Below, in pieces: positions 47,394-57,126 of a stretch of DNA of 64,000 bases (its first letter is position 1; each line of letters opens with the position of its first letter). A program made the translations under genes and the position numbers. The DNA is from Prevotella sp. (GTDB taxonomy: Bacteria; Bacteroidota; Bacteroidia; Bacteroidales; Bacteroidaceae). The notes under the pieces were generated by a model, which was not told the origin of the DNA, made no database searches, and was given only the letters and a program-made list of their open reading frames with translations. Where the stretch lies: positions 27,873-91,872 of the forward strand of contig JAFYYV010000003.1 in assembly GCA_017557405.1 (NCBI GenBank). Direction: 5' to 3'.

Positions 47394-48464
47394 ATGAGTA
47401 AGGCAAGATATATATTGGTTTGTTTGTGCTGTGTCTTTGGCATAGGAGCGAGGGCGCAAGTGCAAGTGGAACAACGAATCGACTCGATGATGATGTTGAT
47501 TGGCGAACAGGTGCATCTTACGGTAGATGTAACTGCTTCAGAGAAAGCCAAGATACAATTTCCCGAGTTGAAGCCTTCTACATACTTCGTGCCTGGCGTG
47601 GAGTTGTTGGCTGTCAGTAGTGATACGGTGGACATGAGCGGTGGAACACGCAAAGTGTCGCGAACGCTGACATTGACAAGCTTCGATGAGAACCTCTATG
47701 CTTTGCCTCCCGTGAAAGTGAAGGTGGACGGCCGCGAATACATGGGCAACCAACTGGCTTTGAAGGTGATGACGGTGGATGTTGATACATTGCATCCCAA
47801 CCAGTTCTTCCCTCCGAAAGACGTTCAGGACAATCCATTCCAATGGAGTGACTGGTCAACATTGTTCTGGCTTAGCGTCTTGTTGGTCTTGCTGGTGTTG
47901 TTGGCATATTGGTTGTTGCAACGATTGAAGGAGAACAAGCCTATCATCACACGTATTCGCATTGTGAAGAAGGTGCTGCCTCACCAAAAGGCGTTGACTG
48001 CTATCGATGAGATCAAGGCCGAGCACATGCAGACATCCGAGAATCAGAAGGACTATTATACACGTCTGACTGACACCTTGAGGCAATATATCGAGGAACG
48101 ATTCGGATTCAGCGCCATGCAGATGACGAGTTCGGAAATCATCTGCAAGTTGCGTGAAAGTGGCGACCAGACGATGATTGATGAGCTGAAGGAACTCTTC
48201 ACCACCGCCGACCTCGTTAAGTTTGCCAAGTATTCGGCCCTCTTGGACGAGAACGACATGAACTTGGTGAATGCCATTCATTTCATCGACCAGACAAAAC
48301 TTGAAGGACAACCCACCGAGGAGCGCATTGTTCCGAAGTTGACCGATGATGACAAGCGTAGTCGTAAGAACCGCATCGCCATCAAGACGGTCTTGTGGAT
48401 CTTGGCTGTGCTGATGACCGTGCTCTTGGTGTATATTGTATATCATTTGTGGTCGTTGATGTAA
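47394..48464 (+). CDS. BatD-like membrane protein (third gene of the Bat operon)
   Basis: The 356-residue protein has a signal peptide (MSKARYILVCLCCVFGIGARAQ), an extracytoplasmic beta-rich part to about residue 160 (IDSMMMLIGEQVHLTVDVTASEKAKIQFPELKP, like one BatD repeat), one membrane helix (LFWLSVLLVLLVLLAYWLLQ), a cytoplasmic part with YTRLTDTLRQYIEERFGF (a DUF4381-like motif), and a second helix at the end (VLWILAVLMTVLLVYIVYHLW). Proteins of this type stand between DUF58 and BatA in many Bacteroidetes. It may link the VWA proteins with periplasmic partners. Assignment rests on domain order and context. Confidence 0.75.
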   Translation: MSKARYILVCLCCVFGIGARAQVQVEQRIDSMMMLIGEQVHLTVDVTASEKAKIQFPELKPSTYFVPGVELLAVSSDTVDMSGGTRKVSRTLTLTSFDENLYALPPVKVKVDGREYMGNQLALKVMTVDVDTLHPNQFFPPKDVQDNPFQWSDWSTLFWLSVLLVLLVLLAYWLLQRLKENKPIITRIRIVKKVLPHQKALTAIDEIKAEHMQTSENQKDYYTRLTDTLRQYIEERFGFSAMQMTSSEIICKLRESGDQTMIDELKELFTTADLVKFAKYSALLDENDMNLVNAIHFIDQTKLEGQPTEERIVPKLTDDDKRSRKNRIAIKTVLWILAVLMTVLLVYIVYHLWSLM

Positions 48465-48495
48465 AAACAATACGACGAAACAGAAAAAGGAAGAA

Positions 48496-49494
48496 ATGGA
48501 ATTTGCAAACAAAGAATATTTCCTGCTGCTCCTGTTGCTGATACCCTATCTGTTGTGGTATTTCATGTACAGGAAGAAGAGCGAGCCTACTATTCAGATG
48601 AGCGACACGTACGCTTATCAGTTTGCTCCAAAGAGTTGGCGTATGCGCATCATGGGATTGCCCATGTTGTTGCGTTGTCTGACCTTTGTGCTGTTGGTGG
48701 TCGTGTTGGCTCGTCCACAAACGCATAATGCTTGGGATAGCAAGACAGTCGAGGGCATCGATATCATGCTGGCGATGGATGTGTCGACCAGTATGTTGGC
48801 TGAAGATCTGCGCCCCAATCGAATGGAGGCAGCCAAGGATGTGGCTCGCGAGTTCATCTCTGGTCGTCCGAGCGATAACATTGGCTTGACCATCTTTGCT
48901 GGAGAGGCTTTCACGCAATGTCCCATGACGACTGACCATGCGAGTTTGCTGAATCTCTTGCAAAGTGTTCGTACTGATATTGCAGCAAGTGGATTGATGT
49001 CGGATGGAACGGCAGTGGGTATGGGATTGGCTAATGCGGTATCTCGACTGAAGAACTCGAAGGCGAAGAGCAAGGTTGTGATCTTGCTGACCGATGGTTC
49101 GAACAACATGGGTGATTTGTCTCCTATGACGAGCGCTCAGATAGCCAAGAGCCTTGGCATCAGGGTTTACACCATTGGTGTGGGAACGAACAAGGTGGCT
49201 CGTTATCCTATGCCTGTGGCTGGTGGCGTCCAGTATGTGAACATACCTGTGGAGATCGATACGAAGACGTTGAGCGACATTGCTGCTGTGACCGATGGAA
49301 ACTTCTATCGTGCCACGAACAATCAGGAATTGAAGCAAATCTATAGGGACATTGACAAATTGGAGAAGAGCAAGATGAATGTCACGAAGTATTCGAAACG
49401 TTATGAAGCCTATCTGCCATTTGCCATTGCCGCGTTCTTGGCGTTGCTGTTGGAGATACTCCTTCGGACAATGGTGCTGAGACGCATTCCTTGA
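48496..49494 (+). CDS. batA: BatA, VWA-domain membrane protein
   Basis: The 332-residue protein has two N-terminal membrane helices (YFLLLLLLIPYLLWYFMY; LLRCLTFVLLVVVLARPQ), a VWA domain with the metal-ion site AMDVSTSM (DxSxS) and LLTDGSNNMGDLSP, and a C-terminal helix (LPFAIAAFLALLLEILLRTMV). This is the arrangement of BatA of the Bacteroides fragilis aerotolerance operon. It works with BatB in the inner membrane, and the operon is known to support oxygen or stress tolerance. The gene follows the BatD-like gene by 31 bases. Confidence 0.93.
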   Translation: MEFANKEYFLLLLLLIPYLLWYFMYRKKSEPTIQMSDTYAYQFAPKSWRMRIMGLPMLLRCLTFVLLVVVLARPQTHNAWDSKTVEGIDIMLAMDVSTSMLAEDLRPNRMEAAKDVAREFISGRPSDNIGLTIFAGEAFTQCPMTTDHASLLNLLQSVRTDIAASGLMSDGTAVGMGLANAVSRLKNSKAKSKVVILLTDGSNNMGDLSPMTSAQIAKSLGIRVYTIGVGTNKVARYPMPVAGGVQYVNIPVEIDTKTLSDIAAVTDGNFYRATNNQELKQIYRDIDKLEKSKMNVTKYSKRYEAYLPFAIAAFLALLLEILLRTMVLRRIP

Positions 49495-49566
49495 TGATTT
49501 CCAATAACGAACGTGCAAGCGTTTGGTTTGAGACAAGAATAATTGAAAAAGAGATAAAGCTGAAAA

Positions 49567-50589
49567 ATGTTCAGATTTGAGAACCCGATATTCCTCTGGC
49601 TGCTGCTCATCATTCCGTTGATGGCTGTGTTGAGATTTGTGGCTTGGAGGCAAAGAAGAAAGAAGATCAGGAAGTTTGGCGACCCCGACTTGCTGAAACA
49701 ACTGATGCCCGACGTGTCTCGCTTCCGCCCAGGTGTGAAGTTCTGGCTGTTGCAGGCAGCTTTGGCTTTGGTTATCTTGGTGATGGCTCGTCCACAGATG
49801 GGAACAAAGATCTCGCGCGAAAAGCGCAATGGTATAGAGACCATCATCTGCTTGGATATCAGCAACTCAATGAAGGCCGAGGATGTGGTTCCATCGCGAT
49901 TGGAAAAGAGCAAGTTGATGGTAGAGAATCTGGTTGACAACTTCACGAACGACAAGATTGGATTGGTGGTGTTCGCTGGCGATGCCTTTGTGCAATTGCC
50001 TATCACGAGCGATTATGTGTCAGCCAAGATGTTTTTGCAGAACATTGATCCTTCGCTCATCACCTCGCAAGGTACTGATATCGCCCGTGCCATCGCGATA
50101 GCCATGAGCAGTTTCACCCAACAAGAGGCAATCGGACGTGCCATCATTGTCATTACCGATGGAGAAGACCACGAGGGTGGTGCATTGGAGGCTGCCCAGG
50201 CTGCTCGCAAGAAAGGCATCAATGTCTTCATTCTTGGAGTGGGCGACACGAAGGGAGCTCCTATTCCTGATGGAAGTGGTGGATATATGACTGACAACAG
50301 GGGCGAAACGGTGATGACTGCGCTCAACGAGCAGATGTGCCAGCAGGTGGCTCAGGCTGGAAAGGGTAAGTATATCCATGTGGACAATACGAGCGATGCC
50401 CAGGAAAGGTTGAACGACGAGTTGGCAAAGTTGCAGAAAGGTGAGACAAACAGCGTGGTATATAGCGAGTACGATGAACAGTTCCAGGCATTTGCCATAT
50501 TGGCTTTGCTGTTGCTGGTCATTGAGATCTGCATCTTCGAGTCGAAGAATCCATTGCTGAAGAACATCAAATTATTCAAGAGGAAATGA
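49567..50589 (+). CDS. batB: BatB, VWA-domain membrane protein
   Basis: The 340-residue protein repeats the BatA plan: N-terminal helices (IFLWLLLIIPLMAVLRFVAW; FWLLQAALALVILVMARPQMG), a VWA domain with CLDISNSMKAEDV (DxSxS) and VITDGEDHEGGAL, and a C-terminal helix (AFAILALLLLVIEICIFES). It is homologous to BatA and lies after it by 72 bases. Its stop codon overlaps the start of batC as ATGA (50586-50589), so translation is coupled. Confidence 0.93.
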   Translation: MFRFENPIFLWLLLIIPLMAVLRFVAWRQRRKKIRKFGDPDLLKQLMPDVSRFRPGVKFWLLQAALALVILVMARPQMGTKISREKRNGIETIICLDISNSMKAEDVVPSRLEKSKLMVENLVDNFTNDKIGLVVFAGDAFVQLPITSDYVSAKMFLQNIDPSLITSQGTDIARAIAIAMSSFTQQEAIGRAIIVITDGEDHEGGALEAAQAARKKGINVFILGVGDTKGAPIPDGSGGYMTDNRGETVMTALNEQMCQQVAQAGKGKYIHVDNTSDAQERLNDELAKLQKGETNSVVYSEYDEQFQAFAILALLLLVIEICIFESKNPLLKNIKLFKRK

Positions 50590-51278
50590 GAACGCTCAAA
50601 TATATTATAATATGTATATGCATGGTGTTGTGCGGTTCGCTGGATGTAGCTGCGCAAACCGATAGGCAACTCATCCGAAAGGGCAACAAACTCTATCGGC
50701 AACAAAACTTTGCGAAGGCCGAGGTGGAATACCAAAAGGCGTTGGCAAAGAATCCACGCAACACCCAAGCCATGTATAATCTGGGATGTGCGTTGATGCA
50801 ACTGCAAAAGGATTCGGCTGCCGTGCAGCAATTCGAGAATGCAGGAAAGGCTGAGACTAGCAAGCTTCGAAAGGCAATGGTTTTCCACAACATTGGTTTC
50901 ATTTGCCAGAGGCATCAGATGTATGGCGATGCCATCGAAGCTTACAAGGAGAGTCTTCGCAACAATCCGTCTGACAATGAAACCCGTTATAATCTGGAAC
51001 TCTGCAAACGTCAGCAAAAGAAGCAGAACCAGAACAAGAACGATGGTGGAAAGAACGACGACCAGCAAAAAGACAAGAAAGACCAGCAAGAGAACAAACA
51101 AAACAAAGATAAAGACAAGAACAAAGACCAACAGAAGCAACAGCCCAAGGAGCAGATGAGCAAGGAGAATGCCGAGCAACTGCTCAATGCCGCCATGCAA
51201 GAGGAGAAAGCCACTCAACAACGCTTGAAGAAGGCCATGCAACATCCTCAGAAGCGGCAGTTGCAGAAGAATTGGTAA
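50586..51278 (+). CDS. batC: BatC, TPR protein
   Basis: The 230-residue protein has a signal peptide (MRTLKYIIICICMVLCGSLDVAAQ), three TPR-like repeats at 30-135 (GNKLYRQQNFAKAEVEYQKALAKNPRNTQAMYNLGCALMQ), and a very charged Lys/Asp/Gln-rich tail (about 137-195), then SKENAEQLLNAAMQEEKATQQR. It is periplasmic and acts in the Bat complex. The tail seems disordered. The start ATG overlaps the batB stop. Confidence 0.9.
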   Translation: MRTLKYIIICICMVLCGSLDVAAQTDRQLIRKGNKLYRQQNFAKAEVEYQKALAKNPRNTQAMYNLGCALMQLQKDSAAVQQFENAGKAETSKLRKAMVFHNIGFICQRHQMYGDAIEAYKESLRNNPSDNETRYNLELCKRQQKKQNQNKNDGGKNDDQQKDKKDQQENKQNKDKDKNKDQQKQQPKEQMSKENAEQLLNAAMQEEKATQQRLKKAMQHPQKRQLQKNW

Positions 51279-51299
51279 ACATACTAAGAGAAAGAGGAA

Positions 51300-53180
51300 A
51301 TGAAGAATATCAGGGATATTTGTGGATGGGACATGATGCCAGGAAGATGGACGATGATGTTGCTTGTATTCATCGCCTGCCATCTCTCTTTGACTACGAT
51401 TTCTGCCCAACAAATCTCGGTGTCGGCACCATCGCAGGTGGCTGCAGGTGAGAACTTCCGAGTTGCCTACACCATCAACACGCAGGATGTTGAGGACTTC
51501 CGTTCAGGCATCCATTCATCGGATGTCGTCGAGGTGATTGCTGGTCCTTATACGTCCTCGCAGTCGAGTTTCCAGATGGTCAACGGCCACACCACGTCGT
51601 CGTCGTCCATCACTTACACCTATACGCTCTATGCCATCAAGAATGGAACGTTCTCCATTCCTGCCGCCCAAGCGGTCGTGGGAGGAAAGCAGTTGGCTTC
51701 CAAGCCTCTGAAGATCACCATTACGGGCTCGGCTCGCAATACTACTGGTGTTCCTAATATGCATGGTGATGATGATGAGGCTGAACATCAGATGCGTGCG
51801 GCTGGTTCGAGGATCTCGGGCAACGACCTCTTCATCAAGGTCAGTGCCAACAAGCGGCGAGTGCATGAACAAGAGCCTGTTTTGCTGACTTACAAGGTCT
51901 ATACGTTGGTCGATTTGACGCAATTGGAAGGAAAGATGCCCGACCTCACGGGATTCCACACCCAAGAGGTTCCTCTGCCACAACAGAAGAGTTTCCATGT
52001 GGAGAATGTGAACGGGCGCAACTATCGTTGTGTGACGTGGAGTCAGTATGTGATGTACCCGCAGATGACGGGTCAACTCGAGATTCCAAGTATTACTTTC
52101 AAGGGCATTGTCGTCCAGCAGAATCGTTCGGTCGATCCTTTTGAGGCTTTCTTCAATGGCGGTTCAGGCTATGTGGAGGTGAAACGCGACATTACGGCAC
52201 CTGGCATAACCATTCAGGTCGACCCGCTGCCCACTCGTCCAGCCAACTTCTCGGGTGGAGTAGGGCGTTTCAACATTTCCGGCCAACTCAATCACGACCA
52301 GGTGAAAGCCGGCGATCCCATCACGCTGAGGGTGGTTGTTAGTGGAGTAGGCAACCTGAAGCTCATCAAGCAGCCCGTTGTTGAGTTCCCGAAGGACTTT
52401 GATAAATATGATGCAAAGGTCACAGATAAGACGAAGTTGACCTCCAATGGCGTGGAAGGAAACATCATCTATGACTTCTTGGCTGTGCCTCGCAATCAAG
52501 GGAAATACACGATTCCGCCAGTTGAGTTGACCTATTATGACACGGGTTCCAATGCGTACAAGACCGTGAAGACCCAGCCCTTCCAACTGGAGGTGGAGCA
52601 GGGTAGTGGCAAGGCGAACTCCGTCTCCGACTATTCGGCAGAACAAGGAAAGGACATTCGTGGATTGAAGACAGGCAATGTCCAGACACACGATGTCAAC
52701 AAGTTCTTCTATGGCAGTTCAGCCTATTGGGTGAGCCTTCTGTTGCCGCTCATCGCCTTTGTGGCGTTGCTCATCATATTCCGCAAGCGAGCCATCGACA
52801 ATGCCGATTTGGGCAAGATGCGTGGAAAGAAGGCCAACAAGGTGGCTACCAAACGTTTGCGCAAGGCCAACCAACTGATGCAGAAGGGCCAGCAGAACGA
52901 GTTCTACGACGAGGTATTGCGTGCTTTGTGGGGCTATGTGGGCGACAAGTTGAACATGCCCGTTGAGCAACTCTCTCGCGACAACATCTCCGAGAAACTC
53001 ACCTCTCGAGGTGTGAGCGACGAGTATGTCGGCATGTTCATCAGTGCACTCGACGAGTGCGAATACGAGCGTTATGCCCCAGGCGATGCCGCTGGAAACA
53101 TGAACAAGACGTTCGAATCGGCCATGAAGGCCATCATGAACATCGAGGAGACCATGAAGAAAGCGGGTAAGAAGAAATAG
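51300..53180 (+). CDS. batD: BatD, multi-domain oxygen-tolerance protein
   Basis: The 626-residue protein has a signal peptide (MTMMLLVFIACHLSLTTISAQ region) and the BatD repeats: QISVSAPSQVAAGENFRVAYTINTQ at 40-150, then VSANKRRVHEQEPVLLTYKVYTLVDLTQLEG at 180-310, then ISGQLNHDQVKAGDPITLRVVVSGVGNLKLIKQP at 325-440. A membrane helix (WVSLLLPLIAFVALLIIFRKR) is followed by a cytoplasmic helical part. It is known only as a component of the Bat system, where the periplasmic immunoglobulin-like domains probably bind partner proteins. The gene follows batC by 21 bases. Confidence 0.92.
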   Translation: MKNIRDICGWDMMPGRWTMMLLVFIACHLSLTTISAQQISVSAPSQVAAGENFRVAYTINTQDVEDFRSGIHSSDVVEVIAGPYTSSQSSFQMVNGHTTSSSSITYTYTLYAIKNGTFSIPAAQAVVGGKQLASKPLKITITGSARNTTGVPNMHGDDDEAEHQMRAAGSRISGNDLFIKVSANKRRVHEQEPVLLTYKVYTLVDLTQLEGKMPDLTGFHTQEVPLPQQKSFHVENVNGRNYRCVTWSQYVMYPQMTGQLEIPSITFKGIVVQQNRSVDPFEAFFNGGSGYVEVKRDITAPGITIQVDPLPTRPANFSGGVGRFNISGQLNHDQVKAGDPITLRVVVSGVGNLKLIKQPVVEFPKDFDKYDAKVTDKTKLTSNGVEGNIIYDFLAVPRNQGKYTIPPVELTYYDTGSNAYKTVKTQPFQLEVEQGSGKANSVSDYSAEQGKDIRGLKTGNVQTHDVNKFFYGSSAYWVSLLLPLIAFVALLIIFRKRAIDNADLGKMRGKKANKVATKRLRKANQLMQKGQQNEFYDEVLRALWGYVGDKLNMPVEQLSRDNISEKLTSRGVSDEYVGMFISALDECEYERYAPGDAAGNMNKTFESAMKAIMNIEETMKKAGKKK

Positions 53181-53195
53181 AACGATTGATAATCA

Positions 53196-53990
53196 ATGAG
53201 AGAGAAGATGATGAGAAATGAAATAAAAAGGCGATTCCAATGGCGTGGCCGACTGTTCGGTCTTTTGACATTGTTGGCTTTCTTCCCGTTGACGACGATG
53301 GCTATCACCAAGCAGAATGCCGACAACGAGTATAAGAAAGGCGATTATCAGCAAGCCATCAAAGACTATCAGGAGTTGCTGAAGAAGGGTGTCTCAGCCG
53401 ATTTGTATTACAATTTGGGCAATGCCTATTTCCGCACGGACAACATCACACAGGCCGTGTTGGCTTACGAGCGCGCTTTGCTATTGCAGCCAGGCGACAA
53501 GGATATTCGATACAACCTGCAATTCGCCCGCAGCAAGACCATCGACAAAATCACCCCCGAGAGCGAGATGTTCTTCTTCACGTGGTATCGTTCGGTGGTC
53601 AACCTGATGAGTGTCGACCGTTGGGCTACGTTGGCCGTGGTGTCCATCGTGCTGGCGTTGGTGCTCTTCCTGTTCTATCTGTTTGGCAGTCGTCTGCTCA
53701 TGCGACAGATCGGCTTCTATGGCTCCATTTGCTTCTTCGTGCTGTTCTTGTTGGGCAATCTCTTTGCTTGGCAGCAGAAGCAGCAATTGGTGAACCGTCG
53801 TGGAGCCATTGTCATTTCCCCATCGGCGGCAGTAAAGAAGACGCCTGCCAAGAATGGAACCGACGAGTTTGTGATTCACGAGGGCACTCGTGTGAATATC
53901 ACCGACAAATCCATCAAGGACTGGCGTGGCGTGCGTCTCGACGATGGACGTGAAGGTTGGATAGCCGTGAATATGATAGAGGAGATTTGA
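53196..53990 (+). CDS. batE: BatE, TPR and SH3 protein
   Basis: The 264-residue protein has a signal anchor (LFGLLTLLAFFPLTTMA), two TPRs at 35-115 (ADNEYKKGDYQQAIKDYQELLKKGVSADLYYNLGNAYFR), two membrane helices (ATLAVVSIVLALVLFLFYLFGSR; IGFYGSICFFVLFLLGNLFAW), and a bacterial SH3-like domain at the end (RRGAIVISPSAAVKKTPA, LDDGREGWIAVNMIEEI). This is the known BatE order. It ends the Bat genes, but the PAP2 gene follows after 5 bases, so transcription continues. Confidence 0.92.
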   Translation: MREKMMRNEIKRRFQWRGRLFGLLTLLAFFPLTTMAITKQNADNEYKKGDYQQAIKDYQELLKKGVSADLYYNLGNAYFRTDNITQAVLAYERALLLQPGDKDIRYNLQFARSKTIDKITPESEMFFFTWYRSVVNLMSVDRWATLAVVSIVLALVLFLFYLFGSRLLMRQIGFYGSICFFVLFLLGNLFAWQQKQQLVNRRGAIVISPSAAVKKTPAKNGTDEFVIHEGTRVNITDKSIKDWRGVRLDDGREGWIAVNMIEEI

Positions 53991-53995
53991 ACACG

Positions 53996-54700
53996 ATGAT
54001 GGACTTGAACACGTTAATGGAACTCGACCGCCAGATATTGGCTTTTTTCAACGGGAGCGACTCGTTGTTCATAGACGGCGTGGCATTAACGCTCACATCG
54101 GCGCTCACGTGGATTCCGCTTTATCTGGGGTTGCTCTATATAGTCATCAAGAACAACGAGACGATGGCCCAAATCGTGCTCATCACGTGTTGTGCGCTGT
54201 TGTGCCTTTTCCTGGCCGACGGTTTGGCAGATTACATTATAAAACCGCTTGTCGGGCGATGGAGGCCCACCAACGACCCCATCATCAAATACTCAATCGA
54301 TGTGGTCAACAACTATCGTGAGACGAAATATGGATTCTTCTCCGCCCATGCTGCCAACACCATGTCGATAGCGGTGTTTTTCTCGATGTTGGTGCGGAGT
54401 CGCAAACTGACGATTGTATTGCTCTCATGGTCGTTGCTCAATTGTTGGACGCGCATGTATCTGGGAGTCCATTATCCTGGCGACATCCTTTGCGGACTTG
54501 TTTGGGGCGTCACGGTGGGCTTGTTTGTGCATCTGTTCTACCAACGCATCTATTTCAAAATCAGCCCCAAACTGAATTATGTCTCCACGCAATACACGTC
54601 CACGGGATATAGTTTGGCCGACATCGATGTGCTCATTACGCTCGTCATGTTCGTCTTTTGCTATATCATCATTCGCGGCATGCTTGTTATGAATTTATGA
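53996..54700 (+). CDS. PAP2-family membrane phosphatase
   Basis: The start is set at 53996, after the batE stop; a longer frame overlaps batE and is less likely. The 234-residue protein has about six hydrophobic segments and the three PAP2 motifs: KPLVGRWRPTND, SAHAANTMSIA (S-x-H instead of PSGH), and TRMYLGVHYPGD. It is a membrane phosphatase, possibly acting on undecaprenyl pyrophosphate or a phospholipid-related substrate. The exact substrate is not shown. Its stop codon overlaps the queA start as ATGA. Confidence 0.88.
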   Translation: MMDLNTLMELDRQILAFFNGSDSLFIDGVALTLTSALTWIPLYLGLLYIVIKNNETMAQIVLITCCALLCLFLADGLADYIIKPLVGRWRPTNDPIIKYSIDVVNNYRETKYGFFSAHAANTMSIAVFFSMLVRSRKLTIVLLSWSLLNCWTRMYLGVHYPGDILCGLVWGVTVGLFVHLFYQRIYFKISPKLNYVSTQYTSTGYSLADIDVLITLVMFVFCYIIIRGMLVMNL

Positions 54701-55917
54701 TGGATACAAAACATATCAAAATCAACGATTATAATTATCCCCTGCCCGACGAGCGCATTGCCAAATTCCCCATGGCAGAGCGCGACCAATCGCGTCTTTT
54801 GCTCTATCGTCATGGCGAGGTTTCCGACGATGTCTTCTATCGTCTGCCCGATTATCTGCCCAGTGGGGCGCTGATGGTGTTCAACAACACGAAGGTCATC
54901 CAGGCTCGTCTGCATTTTCGCAAGGAGACAGGGGCGCTCATCGAGGTGTTCCTCTTGGAGCCTGCCCAGCCAGCCGACTACGAACAGATGTTCCAAACCA
55001 CCAGCCGTTGTTCATGGCTCTGCCTCGTTGGCAATCTGAAGAAATGGAAAGAAGGCATGCTGAGTCGCACTTTCGAGGTGCATGGAAAGCAGCTGACGCT
55101 CTCCGTTGAGCGAGGCGCCATGCAAGGCACCAGCCACCTTGTCTCTTTCGAATGGGATAATCCGTCTGTTTCTTTCGCTGAGATTTTGGATGTGGTGGGC
55201 GAACTTCCCATTCCGCCCTATCTGAATCGCGACACGCAGGAGAGCGACAAGACCACCTATCAGACCGTTTACTCGAAGATCAAGGGCAGTGTGGCCGCTC
55301 CGACGGCAGGACTCCATTTCACCGAGCGTGTGCTGAAAGCCATCGACGAACGCGGCATCGACCGCGAGGAGGTGACCCTACATGTGGGCGCTGGTACGTT
55401 CAAACCTGTGAAGAGCGAGGAGATAGAGGGGCACGAGATGCATACCGAATACATCTGCGTGCATCGCCGTACGTTGGAAAAACTCATTCGCCACGATGCC
55501 CAGGCCATTGCCGTGGGTACCACCAGCGTCCGCACGCTTGAAAGCCTCTACTACATGGGCTTGAAGCTGCTGCGGAATCCCGACCTCAACGAAGAGGAGT
55601 TGCATGTCAACCAATGGGAGCCCTACGACGCGAATATGCCCGATGTGCCTGCCGTTGAGGCCATCAAGGCCATCCTCTCGTGGCTCGACCGCAATCAGCT
55701 CGAGGCGCTCCATTCCTCGACGCAAATCATCATCGCACCGGGCTACGATTACAAGATTGTGCGCATGCTGGTCACTAATTTCCATCAGCCACAAAGCACG
55801 TTGCTGCTCTTGGTGAGCGCGTTTGTGAAAGGCGACTGGCGGCGCATCTACGACTACGCCCTGGCTCACGACTTCCGATTCCTGAGCTATGGCGACAGTT
55901 CGTTGCTTATTCCATAG
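54697..55917 (+). CDS. queA: tRNA preQ1 ribosyltransferase-isomerase QueA
   Basis: The 406-residue protein matches QueA along its length: INDYNYPLPDERIAKFPMAERDQSRLLLY at the start, VFNNTKVIQARL, PIPPYLNRDTQESDKTTYQTVYSKIKGSVAAPTAGLHFTERVL, LHVGAGTFKPV, and LVTNFHQPQSTLLLLVSAF. It adds the ribosyl group of SAM to preQ1 in tRNA, giving epoxyqueuosine; QueH at 15050-15643 performs the next step. It is about 50 residues longer than E. coli QueA. The ATG at 54697 overlaps the previous stop; the ATG at 54700 is equally possible. Confidence 0.95.
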   Translation: MMDTKHIKINDYNYPLPDERIAKFPMAERDQSRLLLYRHGEVSDDVFYRLPDYLPSGALMVFNNTKVIQARLHFRKETGALIEVFLLEPAQPADYEQMFQTTSRCSWLCLVGNLKKWKEGMLSRTFEVHGKQLTLSVERGAMQGTSHLVSFEWDNPSVSFAEILDVVGELPIPPYLNRDTQESDKTTYQTVYSKIKGSVAAPTAGLHFTERVLKAIDERGIDREEVTLHVGAGTFKPVKSEEIEGHEMHTEYICVHRRTLEKLIRHDAQAIAVGTTSVRTLESLYYMGLKLLRNPDLNEEELHVNQWEPYDANMPDVPAVEAIKAILSWLDRNQLEALHSSTQIIIAPGYDYKIVRMLVTNFHQPQSTLLLLVSAFVKGDWRRIYDYALAHDFRFLSYGDSSLLIP

Positions 55918-55942
55918 AACAATTAAATCCCAGAATTGAAAG

Positions 55943-57106
55943 ATGAAAAAAGGAGACAAAGTCCGCTTCTTGAGCGAGATAGGTGGTGGTACGGTTACTG
56001 GATTCAAAGGGTCGAACATCGTGTTGGTCGAAGACGAGGATGGTTTTGAGATTCCTATGGCCATCACCGATGTAGTTGTGATTGGCGCCGAGGACTATAG
56101 CACCACCCATGTTGTCAGCAGCAAGGGGGCAGCCCCGCAGAAGCCCGACGGGCGCTCCATCAAGGCCATGATGAAGGAAGGACAGGACCAACCGATTGCA
56201 GATGATGATGCCTCTGATGAGGTTGATTTCTCGAAAGTGACCTTCAAAAAGCCTGCCGAAGAGCGCAAGGGCGGCAACCAGCTTTCTGCCTACCTGGCGT
56301 TTGTGCCCATCGATATCAAGGAGGTCACCCGCACCCGTTTCGAAAGCTACTTCGTCAACGACAGCAATTACTATATCCAATACACCTACTTGGCTGCCGA
56401 AGGAGCCAGTTGGACTTTGCGCGCGCAGGGCGAGGTGGAGCCCAACACGAAGGTGTTCATCGAGGAGTTCGGGCGCGACGAGTTGGGGCAGTTGGGTCAT
56501 GTGGCCATTCAGATGATGGCCTACAAGCGCGAAAAGGCGTTTGTCTTGAAGCCTGCCATCGACGTGCAGTTCCGCATCGATGCCGTGAAGTTCTACAAGC
56601 TCCACACCTTCCAGGAGAACGATTTCTTCGAACAGCCTGCCTTGCTCTACACCATCGTTGAGAACGACAAGGTGGCTCGGCCGCTGGTCATCGATGCCAA
56701 ACGATTGAAAGAGGAGATGTATCATGTGGAGCAGCCCGACAAGACGCGCGTTCAAAAGCCTGTTGCCAACACCACCCAAACAAAAGCCGCGCCTCGCACC
56801 ATCACGAAGCGCAAGGGCGACGAGGACGTTCTGGTGGTTGATTTGCACATCGACGCTCTGCTCGATACTACAGCGGGCATGTCAGCAGGCGACATCCTCA
56901 ACTACCAGGTCTCCTTCTTCCGTCGCATATTGGCTGAGAACGCCTCGAAGAAGGGGCAGCGCATCATCTTCATTCATGGAAAGGGTGAGGGGATTCTGCG
57001 TCGTGCGCTGGTCAACGACCTCTGCTATCGCTACAAGAGCTACACCTATCAGGACGCTTCGTTCCAGGAGTACGGCTACGGAGCCACACAAGTGACCATC
57101 AAGTAG
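55943..57106 (+). CDS. DUF2027 and Smr-domain protein
   Basis: The 387-residue protein has an N-terminal DUF2027 region (KKGDKVRFLSEIGGGTVTGFKGSNIVLVEDEDGFEIPM), a middle beta-rich domain, and a C-terminal Smr domain (VVDLHIDALLDTTAGMSAGDILNYQVSFFRRIL, HGKGEGILRRAL, YGYGATQVTIK). The HGKG motif is that of the small MutS-related nucleases or RNA-binding domains. The family is limited mainly to Bacteroidetes. No signal peptide is present. It is the last gene of the transcript that begins at moxR and ends 20 bases before the convergent HD gene. Function unknown; RNA or DNA binding is likely. Confidence 0.87.
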   Translation: MKKGDKVRFLSEIGGGTVTGFKGSNIVLVEDEDGFEIPMAITDVVVIGAEDYSTTHVVSSKGAAPQKPDGRSIKAMMKEGQDQPIADDDASDEVDFSKVTFKKPAEERKGGNQLSAYLAFVPIDIKEVTRTRFESYFVNDSNYYIQYTYLAAEGASWTLRAQGEVEPNTKVFIEEFGRDELGQLGHVAIQMMAYKREKAFVLKPAIDVQFRIDAVKFYKLHTFQENDFFEQPALLYTIVENDKVARPLVIDAKRLKEEMYHVEQPDKTRVQKPVANTTQTKAAPRTITKRKGDEDVLVVDLHIDALLDTTAGMSAGDILNYQVSFFRRILAENASKKGQRIIFIHGKGEGILRRALVNDLCYRYKSYTYQDASFQEYGYGATQVTIK

Positions 57107-57126
57107 TTCATAGTGTCCAATTTGCA